64,000 nucleotides of DNA from the NCBI GenBank assembly GCA_001643675.2, contig LSRY02000016.1:620001-684000 (forward strand), given 5' to 3'. This DNA is from Monocercomonoides exilis (taxonomy: Eukaryota; Preaxostyla; Oxymonadida; Polymastigidae). The translations under genes and the position numbers were made by a program. Positions 37,061 through 47,958 of the stretch are shown here, in pieces. The notes below the pieces were generated by a model that worked only from the letters and a program-made list of their open reading frames with translations, did not search any database and had not been told where the DNA came from. Position 1 is the stretch's first letter. Each line of letters starts with the position of its first letter.

Positions 37061-40046
37061 ATGAGTGAAATGAATCTAAATAACTTTATTAAAGAATTGC
37101 CGATAGAATTACAAAAATGCTTGTCAGCGAAAAATATTGTTTGGCAATTTTATTTTATCCCAGCATGCATAATTATTTATTTTTTAATATAATTCATCTT
37201 TGTAGCTTGAAGCATTTGAAAGAAAAGTTGAGGAATTAAAAAACAATGAATGCACATTCGTGGAATTAATAAGAACAAAATCTTTCAATGGCGGTAATTG
37301 AATGTTTCATATTAATTATCACTCAGATTAATTTGCATTTTTCTGCTTTAAAACTAGTCTACAAGCACCCAAACAATACTGGAGAAGAAATTGGTAAAAT
37401 TCACTTTGAAACTTTCGATGGAAAGCTTTGGTTGGCATATACTCCTGTCAAGATGGATGGATCATTAAAAAAAGATGGACACATTTATTTCTTGTGTCCA
37501 AACAGTAAACACGGTATAAATTGTGCAATCTCCGGACGAAAAAAATTCGATAAAGTTGTGAATCATCGATGCACATTGACAACTGCATCAAAAGTTTACC
37601 ATATTTCAAGTTTCATCCATCTTATACAAGATTTTCTGAAGTTCCTTCAAAGAAAATTGTTCCAACTCATTTTCAATTTGATTCATTTATTGAACATTTT
37701 TTGCATTTAATTGGTCATTGCAATATTGCGTTTCTTTCTGCTTACTCCAATGAATTCAACATATTTATTTCTTCTTTAATTATCACTTCCCAACAAAATC
37801 CAACTCTTTCACCGACAACCATATTTCCTACTCTCACATATCGTAAGCTAACAGCACTTATACATGAAGTAGGTAAGAAAAGAATAGCCAATAGAAATAC
37901 AAAGATTTATAATTCAATGGTTGGCGTCATGATGGATGGAGGTGTTGTAGCAGGAAAAAAATACACTGTTATCACTATTGTTCCGTTGCAGACAAAGGCA
38001 TCTCCATTTTTCTGGAAAATTGAAAAGGCACGCTTCACAACTTCCGATTATTTTCATCTTGCAAATAAAATTTTAACAGAAATAGCTGACTTGAAAGGAG
38101 AAGTGCGCTGTTTTTGTACGGACGGCTTGCTGCCACAAAAACTCGCAATTCAAAGCTTTGCAGATCAAACAAAGCCGACCTCAATCACAGAAACGCGGAA
38201 AAAAATTCCTCCTCTATTTGTTTACTGTTGTAACCATTTGATTAATTTAATAGTCACACGCATATTTAAGGATAATTCATTTTTCGTGCAATTAAAAGAA
38301 GAAATAACGTCATTTTCAAAAATTTCCAGAAACGAGTCCACAAAAAATCCATTTTTGCCGAAATGCCCTTCGTTTATTGAATCAAGATGGCTATGTCTTT
38401 TTGACATATGTTTTTTTATTACAAAAAATAAACACAATATCTCATTTACAGACTATTTCTGCAAAGTCAAAATAGATGACGTGATCCGATGTGAATTATT
38501 ACTAATTCCTCTGAAACAACTGCAATTGTTCTTTGAAAAAGACGACACAAAGCTTGGAGATGTATTTCCAATTATCCTTAAATCCATTGCGCAATACATG
38601 TAGTTGCAAGATCTTGAGGAATTTTCTTCACCTGATTAGCAATATGGAGTTTGCTTTATTGTAATCCAACTGTTCAATTCATATTTAGGGAAAGAACGAG
38701 GAGATCAAATCGCTTTGGCTCATTCCTTAACTCCAATTGGAATCCTTGACTACAGAAACGGTTTGTTCTTAAAGTCTTATTCGACAGAGTTAATGACATT
38801 GAAAGAAAAATACAGATCTTTTCAATGTTCATCAATGTTTTCAAAGGATTCAGATCAAACTCAAATTCAAAGGATGCGTTGCGATTCATCTATTCAATCT
38901 ATAAAAGATATAATGCCAAGTGACTCGGTCTTTCTTTGTCCTTCTAAAGAAGTTCCAAATACTGCATCTTCAAAGAATCAACAGAAAAAGTTACGAACAC
39001 TTTCTCATGTAATGGAAGATAAACCCATCGAAAATGAATTTTTTTCAGACAAACAATATGCGCATTCATTTTTTTCGAAGAATGAAAAAAATAATTTTCC
39101 AACAAATTTTACTCACCCAATATTCTCTTCTCCATTATCAGTTGAGACTTTTTATTCTGCTCTTCAGTTTATAAGCCCAGAAAAAGACAGAAAAGCAGAA
39201 GCAATTACCGAAACACATGTTCAACTTCTGCCGCTTCCAAAAGATTTGCACTCTATTTCATCAACTTCACCAACCAACTCACCAAATAACAGTTTGCTCC
39301 ATTTATTAGCTCTTTTGAAAGAAAACACACTTATCGAAAAAGAAGTTATTACTAATGAAGAAGATATTTTTGGGGAAATAGATTTTGACGAAACAGGCAT
39401 TATTCAAGCAGAAAACGATTCGGCGGATGATGAATATGATGAAAGATCTAACATTTCTGAACGTAGCGAACAGGAATAATCAATTTATGAATCAAGAAAT
39501 AAACACTCACATATTGAAGAAAGTGATTCACAATCAAATTCAAACGAAAAAAAGGAAGATAAATGTTTAGATAATGAAAAAAGCCTTTCAAAAGACGATA
39601 ATGATGTTGAAGAACTCGGCGTGAATGAATTTATTATCACAGACTGCACGAAGACAACAGAACAAATAAAGAAAGCATTTTCAAAAATACAACAATCCAT
39701 TTGCATGGACTGGTTTCTCCGATTGAAGTTAGCTTTCAATGATTATTTGTCCAAAATTTCTTGTTTGAAAGCTTCAAGTCATATTGAGAGCATTCGAGCT
39801 TTATTTTCATCAATGTTGCTGGATAATGCTCAAAACGTGTATCACACTAATACTCAAATTTTTTATTCTGAAATTTCAAAGCAAGGAACAATATCAACAA
39901 TTTTTGCAAACATTTGTTATTCGTTGACGATGTTTCCGTGCAGCGAAGCATCTTGTGAAAGAATTTTCTCTCGCTTGAGACGAATTGTTGGAGATAGAAG
40001 GTACTCGCTTGCACCAGAAACGCTCAACGCATTGCTTTTACTGTAG
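37061..40046 (+). pseudogene. hAT-family transposase with three in-frame TAR codons
   Basis: Exons 37061..37138, 37206..37293, 37358..37593 and 37653..40046 (donors GTTTGG, GTAATT, GTTTAC; acceptors ending AG) form one frame of 932 codons. Recognisable parts: a C/H-bearing N-terminal segment (GHIYFLCPNSKHGINC, then NHRC), the RNase-H-like core (VGVMMDGGVVAGKKYTVI; CFCTDGLLPQKLA; VYCCNHLINLIVTRIF), an acidic Ser/Glu linker, and a clear hAT C-terminal dimerisation motif near the end (SEASCERIFSRLRRIVGDRR). Stops TAG 38601, TAG 38637 and TAA 39477 fall in the last exon without any frameshift. Either the gene is decaying, or it was translated where TAR is a sense codon. The frame being otherwise preserved suggests recent loss. 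Confidence 0.85.
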
Positions 40047-40969
40047 ATGTTTATATTTTTTTCAATAAAACATTCAACTGCTAAAGCTATCTTTTTGCAT
40101 TTCAGTGAAGAATTCTGAATATATTTTAATCCAAATGAAATTTCTTGACAAACAATGAGGTTTGTTGAACAAAGTTTGCAATTATAATTTTTCTGAACTG
40201 TTTTTGAAACAAACTTTCGATATTTGTCATTAATAGAAGAATCTTATTGTGAATATGTGGAATTGTGAGTTACAAATACAAGGTTTGATAAATATTTTTT
40301 CAAATTTCCAATCAACAACTATATTTCAGTGGACAAATATGTTTGTTCTTCTTAATTAATTTATCTACTCCGTTTTCAGATGCTTGTTATACACATTGAT
40401 CCATTTAACAACGTTCGTTGAGCTTTTATATTGTGTTCGAACGTTTTTCATTCTTCGGAATGAAGAGCGATGTTCATAACTGATAATAATTACAATTCAT
40501 CATATATTTTTTGAGTAATTGCATTTTTTCATATCACCAATCAAAAGATAGTTTGTTTGCAACATAAGGGTCTTTTGTTCATCCAGTTAAATAGTTTCAG
40601 TGGATTCAACTTTGAAATGATGCTTCAATTGTTTATTAAAGAATCAGCATTTGAGAAATAATTGTTTTTATATGTAAATGATATTAAATAAAGATTCTTA
40701 TTGGAAATCGCGAATAAAAAATATTGAATACAGATGAGTTCAAAAGAAATAATGAAATTTATCTCTATTATTCGATAACTCTCTCGAAAAAAGATAATTC
40801 ACAAGATATGTTATGTTAATGTGAAGTGAGTATTGTTTTTTTTGTGTCAAATAATTATTTAATTATTAAATAAATAAGAAAGCAAGAAAATGTTGAAAAA
40901 TAATCTAAATTGCAGCAAAAAAAAGACAAAACTCCTTTTCATTTTGCATAATTATTAAATAACCACACA
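40047..40969. other. Non-coding interior of the hAT element
   Basis: AT-rich, between the two convergent cargo genes. No open frame of note. Confidence 0.5.
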
Positions 40970-42000
40970 ATCTCAAAGCTGGAAACGACCTCAAGGAAGC
41001 TTCAGACAAGTTTCTGATATTTTTTGCCTTTTTCTTGTAGCAATCTTTTTCCGCTTCATGTTCACCTCGTTCTCCCTTAACTGTATCTGCAGCGTCAGAC
41101 ACTCCCACAACATCATCCCAATCGAGAATACCACCGACTCCTTCGTTGCATCCATCTTCTTGTTCATCACCAGCTCCGGCGCCTTCCAAGGAAGGCACTC
41201 ATTTTTGAATTCTTCCTCATCCTCAAAAACCGATGAAGGAAGTGAGTCACTTTCATCATCACTTGCAGATGTCACAACAGTCGTTGATGATGAGATGGAC
41301 GATGAATCCGAGTCTGTCGAGCAGTCTGAGTGCATCGCAATGCAGATCACCATGTGCTCTGAGAACAGCACAATGTGCGGACTCAGGCTATCCAGCGATT
41401 GAAGCGCCACTTTGAGCTCGTCGAAGAAATGAAGCACCCCGTTCGCCACCCAGAACATGATCTGAGCAGCTGTCACCTCCCGCTCCTCCAGTGTGCCTAT
41501 CGCCATCTCTTTCTTCTCGTTCCTTCCATGAAGCAGCATGAACAGTGAATCTCTCAAATCCACAATCAGCTTCTCAGGAGGCGAGGAGCAGGCCATTGCG
41601 TCCACCAGATTCGACATGGATAAGGTGGTTGGACACAGACTCTCCACTCGAACAAATGTTGTGTCAGTGTCTGAAGTGTCAGTGGTGGAAGTGGATGAGA
41701 TGGATGGTGATGGAGTTCTTTTCCTTGTCTCTTCTTCTTTCTCATCAACCTTTTCCAATGCCCATTGAGGAATCTTGTCTGAATCTCTCCCCAATATGTA
41801 TTCAGTCTATCCGCTCTCAGACAGAAGATGCTCCGATGATTCCGAACGCTGAAGGCTTTTCGCATACACCCTCTTCTTTGCATTCTTTTCATTCTTCTTC
41901 TCTGTCTCCCTCTCCGCTCTTCGTCATTGAACTTCTGGCAACATCTCCATCTTCGCCGTCTCAAACGCTTTTGCATACTTTTTTACTGCTGTGCTCTCAA
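40970..42000 (-). pseudogene. Receptor pseudokinase-domain fragment inside the hAT element
   Basis: From about 41812 to 41070 the minus strand encodes a close copy of residues about 2390-2640 of the intact receptor (shared: DSDKIPQW, LCPTT, LVDAMACSSP, LRDSLFMLLHGRNEKKEMAIG, ESVVFSIGMMLWECLTL). Upstream (42000..41812) the juxtamembrane region survives in another frame with stops. After LWECLTL the sequence shifts into an unrelated tail (QIQLRENEVNMKRKK), so the C-lobe end is lost. Ectodomain and membrane segment are absent. I read this as a host gene piece captured by the transposon, now non-functional. A short expressed protein cannot be excluded, since 267 codons remain open. Confidence 0.85.
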
Positions 42001-42694
42001 CAATTTTGTTTTTTCTATGTTTTTTGCAATATTATACAAATCAAACTGACAAAACGAGGAAAAAACAAAGATAATTAAATAAAACAAATAATTTCTAACC
42101 TTTTGAAAATTGGAAAATTTAGTCTTTCCTTGCTTATTTTCCTTTTTCCCGATCAAATCCTGGAAATTGCCTGTATTTCTAAAATCTAATGAAAATCATA
42201 AAAATGCAATCGATTGAATGAACGAAAACACAAAAAATTCTCACAAACTTCAGCAAACTTTATTCATGTTAATTTTTTTTCAATTTTTGTATCAATAACC
42301 GCATATTGTGCAACGCATTAATAATATTAACATGCAAATGATTTAAGTTGTTCATGCATCGAAAAAAAAAGTCAAATTGAAATAACTCAAAGCTGATTTG
42401 ATAGTATTTCCTTGAATAACATAAAATTCGTTGTTATCAAAAAATAAATCGAAAAATCAACATATATATATCAAATATAAAAAAAATGTTATGTTTACAA
42501 CATTCAATACATGAAGATTCATCAGTTAAACTATTAACATTTTTGATCATTCCCATAATTATCAAATAATTTAATTTTATTTATGTGTGCCAAGATCTTG
42601 AAAAAATTAAATTTTTTATAATAAATAAATTTTTTTTAATTTTATTAACTTTTGTTCAATCAAATAAAGAAACGTTTGCACACTTTTATATGCT

Positions 42695-42733
<39 letters not shown>

Positions 42734-42780
42734 TCGACACAAGTTTTATTATTCGACCGACGCAAGCCTCTCCTGTTTCA
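42001..42780. other. AT-rich right part of the hAT element
   Basis: No gene. It contains a 36-nt A-run and CGACCGAC near 42755, a subterminal-type motif also found near the left end. Confidence 0.5.
42696..42731 (+). repeat. Poly-A tract (36 nt)
   Basis: Uninterrupted A-run inside the hAT element. Confidence 0.9.
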
Positions 42781-42926
42781 TGTGTCGCAAAGGTTTTATT
42801 TCATATTTTGCATCAATTTTTAATCGCATACACCAAACTTTGCAAGCATGGAATTTATTTCAGGATAATGCTATTTCATTCATTCTTAAAAAGATTCGTG
42901 AGTGGGAACAGAAATTTGATCGAAAT

Positions 42927-43361
42927 ATGAAATTTTAACTTTATTTGATGATAAAACAAAAGGAACTTTTCAAAAGAATTTTGATATATCACAAAAAATG
43001 TACACTCTTCGAAAAAAGGTATGCAGCATGTATATTCACTAAAATTATTGTTGCAAGTTAAAAGAAATATTAATTGTTTTCAATGTCTGCTGAAATATTT
43101 TTTTTCAAACTGTTCTTCCAAGCTGTGGTTGTGTTTGTCAACAAATTTTTACATCTTTATGGTTTTGATCAATTATTAATAATAATTTTCTAATTAAAAT
43201 CACACGTTTTTTTAAATAAACACAAAATTTAGTATTTACTAAAATCTTACAAAACAAAAATAAAACCATTTAAAATGAATCGAGAGGACTTTAACGTTGA
43301 AAAAACTGACTATTTCGAGTGATCAACTACCTGGTTTTCAAACACTTACAGGGTTTTCCAC
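42927..43361 (-). repeat. Right arm of the 435-bp inverted repeat
   Basis: Reverse-complement copy of 36335..36769, of the same length. Between the hAT end and this arm, 42799..42926 continues the fold-back element; its start (TTTCATATTTTGCATCAA) resembles the sequence next to the other arm end. Confidence 0.9.
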
Positions 43362-43368
43362 AAATGGT

Positions 43369-43371
<3 letters not shown>

Positions 43372-43405
<34 letters not shown>
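43372..43405 (+). repeat. Poly-T tract (34 nt)
   Basis: Uninterrupted T-run directly outside the right inverted arm. Confidence 0.9.
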
Positions 43406-43407
<2 letters not shown>

Positions 43408-43659
43408 TTTGATATGCAATTAATAAGAAAATTTGTTGTTGCAAAAAAAAAAATCAATAAAACAAATACAGTCTGAACCAAATATTATCTCATTAGGCAT
43501 GGGACGAAATATTTTGTTTTATGAATTTTGTTCAACAAAGTTCCGACAAAAAATTTACTCTGTTTTTTTATATTTCAATTATTTATGTTATGTAGCAAAG
43601 CTAGAATTATTATAACACAATTGTGGAAAAATTTTGGAACAAAAGTCTTAATTTTTTTA

Positions 43660-43860
43660 TAAAGTTCCTTTTGTTAAATTTTCAAATAAAATAAAATTTC
43701 ATATTTCGATCAAATTTTTGATCCCACTTTCTAAATTTCAATGAAATTAAAACAAAATCTCGAAAAAATTATTATTTCCATTTCAGTGAAGTTTCATTCG
43801 TTGGAACAGAAATTTGATCGAAATATGATATTTATATATAATTTGAAGATTAAAAAAAAA
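43660..43860. repeat. Second, diverged copy of the fold-back core
   Basis: 43663..43730 repeats the arm end in one orientation (AAAGTTCCTTTTGTT, then AAATTTCATATTTCGATCAA). 43790..43850 repeats it in the other (GGAACAGAAATTTGATCGAA). Together they form a smaller inverted repeat of the same family as the 435-bp arms. Confidence 0.65.
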
Positions 43861-44570
43861 GAAATTTTCATCAAAAAAACAGCCATATCGAAATTGTTTT
43901 CGTAATCCACGTTTTGGAAAAAATACCAAAGCAAATATATGTCATTATCAAAAACATTGAACCAACTTTTAGGTGTTTTTCTCAAAAGTTGAAACAGTAT
44001 ATTACACATTTAAATAAAATTGCATCAAAAAGATTTACCAAATTTTATTCCAATAAAAACTTGCAGAATCAAGAAACCGTAGAGTTTTAAAACAATTACA
44101 CAATAAACTGAATCAATACTGTTGCATATGCATTTTTTGCTGATGAACTGATGTCAAATCACAAAAATTGATCCAATATAATTTAAACTTTACGAAGTGC
44201 GAATAATCAACACGAATGGAAGTCTTTTAAATTTTGTGTTCAAAAACTTTCATTTCAAATTATTTTTGGTTCTTAAAAAGAATTATAAAAATATTATTTT
44301 TTTTTTGAAAAAAAAAAAAATAAACACTAATAGAATGACCAAAAAACAAAAATAGAAATAAAAGAATAAACAGTTGATTGTCTCTCATTAAACTAATTAA
44401 TGAATATTGTCTTTAAAACCCACAAGAATTCGACAAAGATGCTGGAGCATAAATCCCTCTCATTTCAATAAATCTGAAGTATTAATGAATACAGAATAAT
44501 CCAAATAATTTAAAAGTTCAAAAATTACTCTGTTCTAAATAATTGTTTCACTTTTTGTCTATGTGCATGA
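43861..44570. other. AT-rich spacer, no gene seen
   Basis: Precedes the 3' end of the Exo70 gene. No open frame or RNA gene recognised. Confidence 0.5.
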
Positions 44571-46339
44571 TCAAGACTTTAGAATAAAAATGTGCTGGAG
44601 TTGCTCATTCACTTGTGAAGGATCAAATTTCTTGTATTTTTGAGGATTTGTAGTAAACGGTTCGTTTGCGTATCTGTATCAACAAGGAAAATATTCAGAA
44701 ACACAAAATATTAAGATAATTTTTGAACACACAGTTTTATGAAAGAAATACAACACAATAAAAAAGACATCATACGTGTTCCAAAAATGTTGGTACAGAG
44801 ATGAAACCGTGTCACCAATATCGTGCTTCAACATGATCCTCAGGCTGTCATCGGGAATCACAAACTGCTGCTGCACAGACAAAAGCTCTGTGTATGCCGA
44901 GTTGAAGCTGGCAAAGCGATCTTTTATCCGCTCTCGTGATGCGTTGTCCAACTCGTTGCTTCCGCTGCTTATTGCACCCTTTTTGCGCACCAAGTCGATT
45001 TTTGGCACAATCGCCAGGTTGATTTTCTCCAACAGCACACGCTGGAACTCACACTTGTTTTGGTTGAAAAGACGTTGCATCGACTCCTGCACGCTCGGTT
45101 GTACTGTCACAGTTAGAACTATATCACAAGAGAAAAAGAGAAAAAGAGAATGAGAGAATTTGAGAATGTTCAAAACATAAATTTATTGTAAATTACAAAT
45201 GAAATCAATAAAAGCAACAAAATAATACAATTATTTACAATAATACGAATGTATGCAAAATGAAAAAAAAAAAACATTCAATATAACAAAAGACATTTCT
45301 CATTTATTTTCTTTATTTCTATTTATTTCAACACAAACTTGGTGAAGATTCATAAGCATTAATGATGTGATGAATGTTATTCGTCAGAAAGATCGTTATT
45401 AAAGTCTGTGACTTTATTTCCTTTGTCTTTTGCTGCAATTTTTCACTCAAATTCATCAAAGTAGCCTGAATCCAATTGGTAAGACCAGACAATCTGGTGA
45501 GCTTTTCTTGCGGAATTGGCAGAATACCTTCAGTCGCTGCTGTTGTTGTTGGCAGCACATTCAACGCTGTCTGATGGCGCCCGAGTGCAGGTGTTGACCG
45601 AGTTGAAGAAGAAGAAGAAGATGATGATGATGATGAGGCTGAAGCAGAGGACAAATACGACGATGAGGCAGAATGAGAGGACGGATTGGGGATTGAAGCA
45701 GTTGGGTGCTGGGGAAGCAGCGATATTTTGGGAACGGCAGAAGACGGAGGTAGAAGCGAGGTGGATGAGATAGACAAAGACGAAGTGGAAGCGGTTTCTG
45801 CATCGCTTGCAAGTGCTGGTGTGCGACGGGATATAACAGGAGAATGCGGCACTGGCGAAGACGACGAAGGCGTCGATCGGCCAGCCGGCGAAGGAAAACC
45901 AGACGATTCCATCGAGACGCCAGATGATGTTCCAAAAAATGCCGGTGAAATGGCAGGTGTGATCCGCGCAGACGGTGTGTGTCCGCGCATATGAGGTCCT
46001 CCTCCGCTCTTCTTCTCCTCTTCGCTTTCGCTTCTCTCGCTCTCTGCTCGATAGGGCGAAGGCTCGTCTGAAAAGGAAGGGAGCTGGTGCGAGTTCAGCT
46101 TGCTCACAAAGGATGCTGCGCTGGACAAGCATATGCTTGAGCGGTATTTCAGCACCTCGTTCGCTGTGTAGTGAAAAACCACTACGCGCCGTATGTGCGA
46201 CAGAGTCCTGTTTGTCAGCGGATGCACTGTCCCAGACGACGGAACAGGACGTGTGTCTTCGAGAATCGACTTTGTGTACTGGTTTAGCATCGACCTGACG
46301 GTTTGTAGAATCAGAAGTATCACATTGCAGTTGTATTAA

Positions 46340-46379
<40 letters not shown>

Positions 46380-47579
46380 TATATTCATTAATATGTGGAC
46401 AAATAATAAATATAAACACACATTGCTGTTGATGCAGCTTCGCATATAATGCCTCCGATCCTCTCAAAGCCCTGCGGAGATCCTCTCAAGGCATCTACAA
46501 CAAATTCTCTTTCAATCAGAATCTGCCTCACCACATCCAACACCAAAAACTCGTGGTCATCGGCTCTTTTGTGCTTTATCAGCACATAATGCAGCAAGTC
46601 TGCCCAAAGCGTTATTGCTGGCTCGGCTATGCTTTCAAATACAGCGGAATCAAAAGGAAAACAGTGATTTATTAAAGCCACTTCAAACAAAAGCAAAGAT
46701 AGTATTTGTTCAGTTAGCTTCAAAAGAGGATGAGATCCCTGTGAATAAAAGCCGGTTGTGGTTGCTTCTTCCTTATTAAAATTCTTAACAGGCTCAACTG
46801 ATATCTGTTGAATAGTCTTTTTCACATGCTGGCATCTTGTTTCTCTGAATTTTTGCTTGTAGCCATGTCTGTTTGCTTTCTCAAGATATGTTGCAATTTC
46901 TCGTAGTGTTTTCATATGTGGATCATCAGTGAAAGAGTACTCAAATACACCAGGAGTAAAATGCGTGTTTGCAGAAAAAAGGCGAATGCATTCTCCATAT
47001 TTCTTTTCAAGAACATCCAAAGCTTTTGAAATCATTGGTTCCCAAAGTTTCAAAGCAAGAATTGCAGCCATTCCATATCTAATCTTATTTTCTTTCAAAA
47101 ATGAAACCTTTTGCTGAGCTTGATCAATTGCAGTATAAAACTTCGGTAAATCATCCTTTAGAGAAGGTTCTTCAATTCGTTAAAAACGACAATATTTGAA
47201 AAAATCACTTCAAAAATGATCAAAAAAGAAAAACCTTTCTCCAAAACAATCTTGATAGAATGATCAATTTCGAATAAAGACGCTTCTTTTGCAAGCATAT
47301 CGCGAGCATCTCGAATGTGTTCGTGCTCCAACTGACAAATTTTGTAAAAAAAATGAGAAAAAACAAAAAAATGCGAAAAACCTTGAATTGAGCCGTGCTT
47401 GTTAATAAAGATTCTGTATTTTTTTCGACAGTTGTGAGTCTGTCTTGCATTGTATCTATTTGAGTCGCCGTTTGTTGACATAAATCCAAAAAATGAGTGT
47501 TCAACGCTGATAAAATCTTGAGTTTTTCTTCTTCTTCGGCAATAACATTTTGAAATGTATTCATCTCGATTTCAAGCAT
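44571..47579 (-). CDS. EXO70: Exocyst complex subunit Exo70
   Basis: Six exons: 47579..47382, 47331..47235, 47169..46422, 46294..45339, 45118..44776 and 44673..44571. They sum to 2445 nt (814 aa) in frame, ending in TGA. Exo70 binds membrane phosphoinositides and helps the exocyst tether secretory vesicles at the plasma membrane. Evidence: an N-terminal coiled coil (VIAEEEEKLKILSALNTHF), then the helical rod; TVHPLTNRTLSHI and IFLTNNIHHIINAYESS are the conserved mid-domain motifs; RFASFNSAYTELLSVQQQFV and VIPDDSLRIML mark the C-terminal domain; QKYKKFDPSQVNEQLQHIF is the typical ending. The protein is longer than the usual 650-750 aa because of a Ser/Pro/Thr-rich insertion of about 150 residues in exon 4 (45990..45560). 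Donors: GTTTTT, GTTTTT, GTGTGT, GTTTGT and GTATGA. Confidence 0.93.
46341..46376 (+). repeat. (AAT)n microsatellite in an Exo70 intron
   Basis: About 12 units inside the third intron (46421..46295). Confidence 0.9.
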
Positions 47580-47958
47580 ATATATTTGTCACTTACAATG
47601 TCAAATAAATATTTACACAAACTCAATTGATCAATATTTCTATAAACAAATTCATTGACGAAACAAAAAAATATTTTTTTGTTGAATTCAAAAGTAGTCA
47701 GAAACGTTTACATAACAAAGCTTCATTTCAATCATTTTATCACTTAAAAATTTTCATTTGGTTGTGCATGTTTCTGAGGATAAATTTTTGAAAATATTCA
47801 GAAAAAAGAAAATCGAAAGATTTATTAAATGTTAGACAATGTTGAACTTTTAAAACACTTTTGTAATATATTTTGCATATATTATTGATATTAAAAATTT
47901 TTTCTCATTGAATTTAAAAAATAAAAATGGGAATTTGAAATTGTTAAAAATTTAAGAA
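47580..47958. other. Intergenic region between divergent Exo70 and TBCB genes
   Basis: 379 nt of AT-rich DNA holding both promoters. No motif recognised. Confidence 0.5.

Larger units (their letters stand above)
36772..42798 (+). mobile_element. hAT-like transposon carrying a host gene fragment
   Basis: The left end AGGCCTTTGCGACACA and the reverse complement of the right end (TAAAACCTTTGCGACACA) share CCTTTGCGACACA. Flanks TTTCATGT (36764..36771) and TTTCATAT (42799..42806) match at 7 of 8 positions, as expected for a hAT 8-bp target duplication. Repeats with GATCAGTC and CGACCGAC lie just inside the ends (for example 37009..37040), like hAT subterminal motifs. Cargo: a hAT transposase gene (plus, 37061..40046) and a pseudokinase-domain fragment (minus, 40970..42000). 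It lies inside an older inverted-repeat element. Exact ends are inferred by eye. Confidence 0.7.

Noticed and set aside
38601-38690. An intron (GTAGTT...TTTAG) removing the first two TAG codons of the hAT transposase
   Set aside because: The phases do not match: the donor would leave two bases while the next exon needs one. The unspliced sequence stays in the correct frame.
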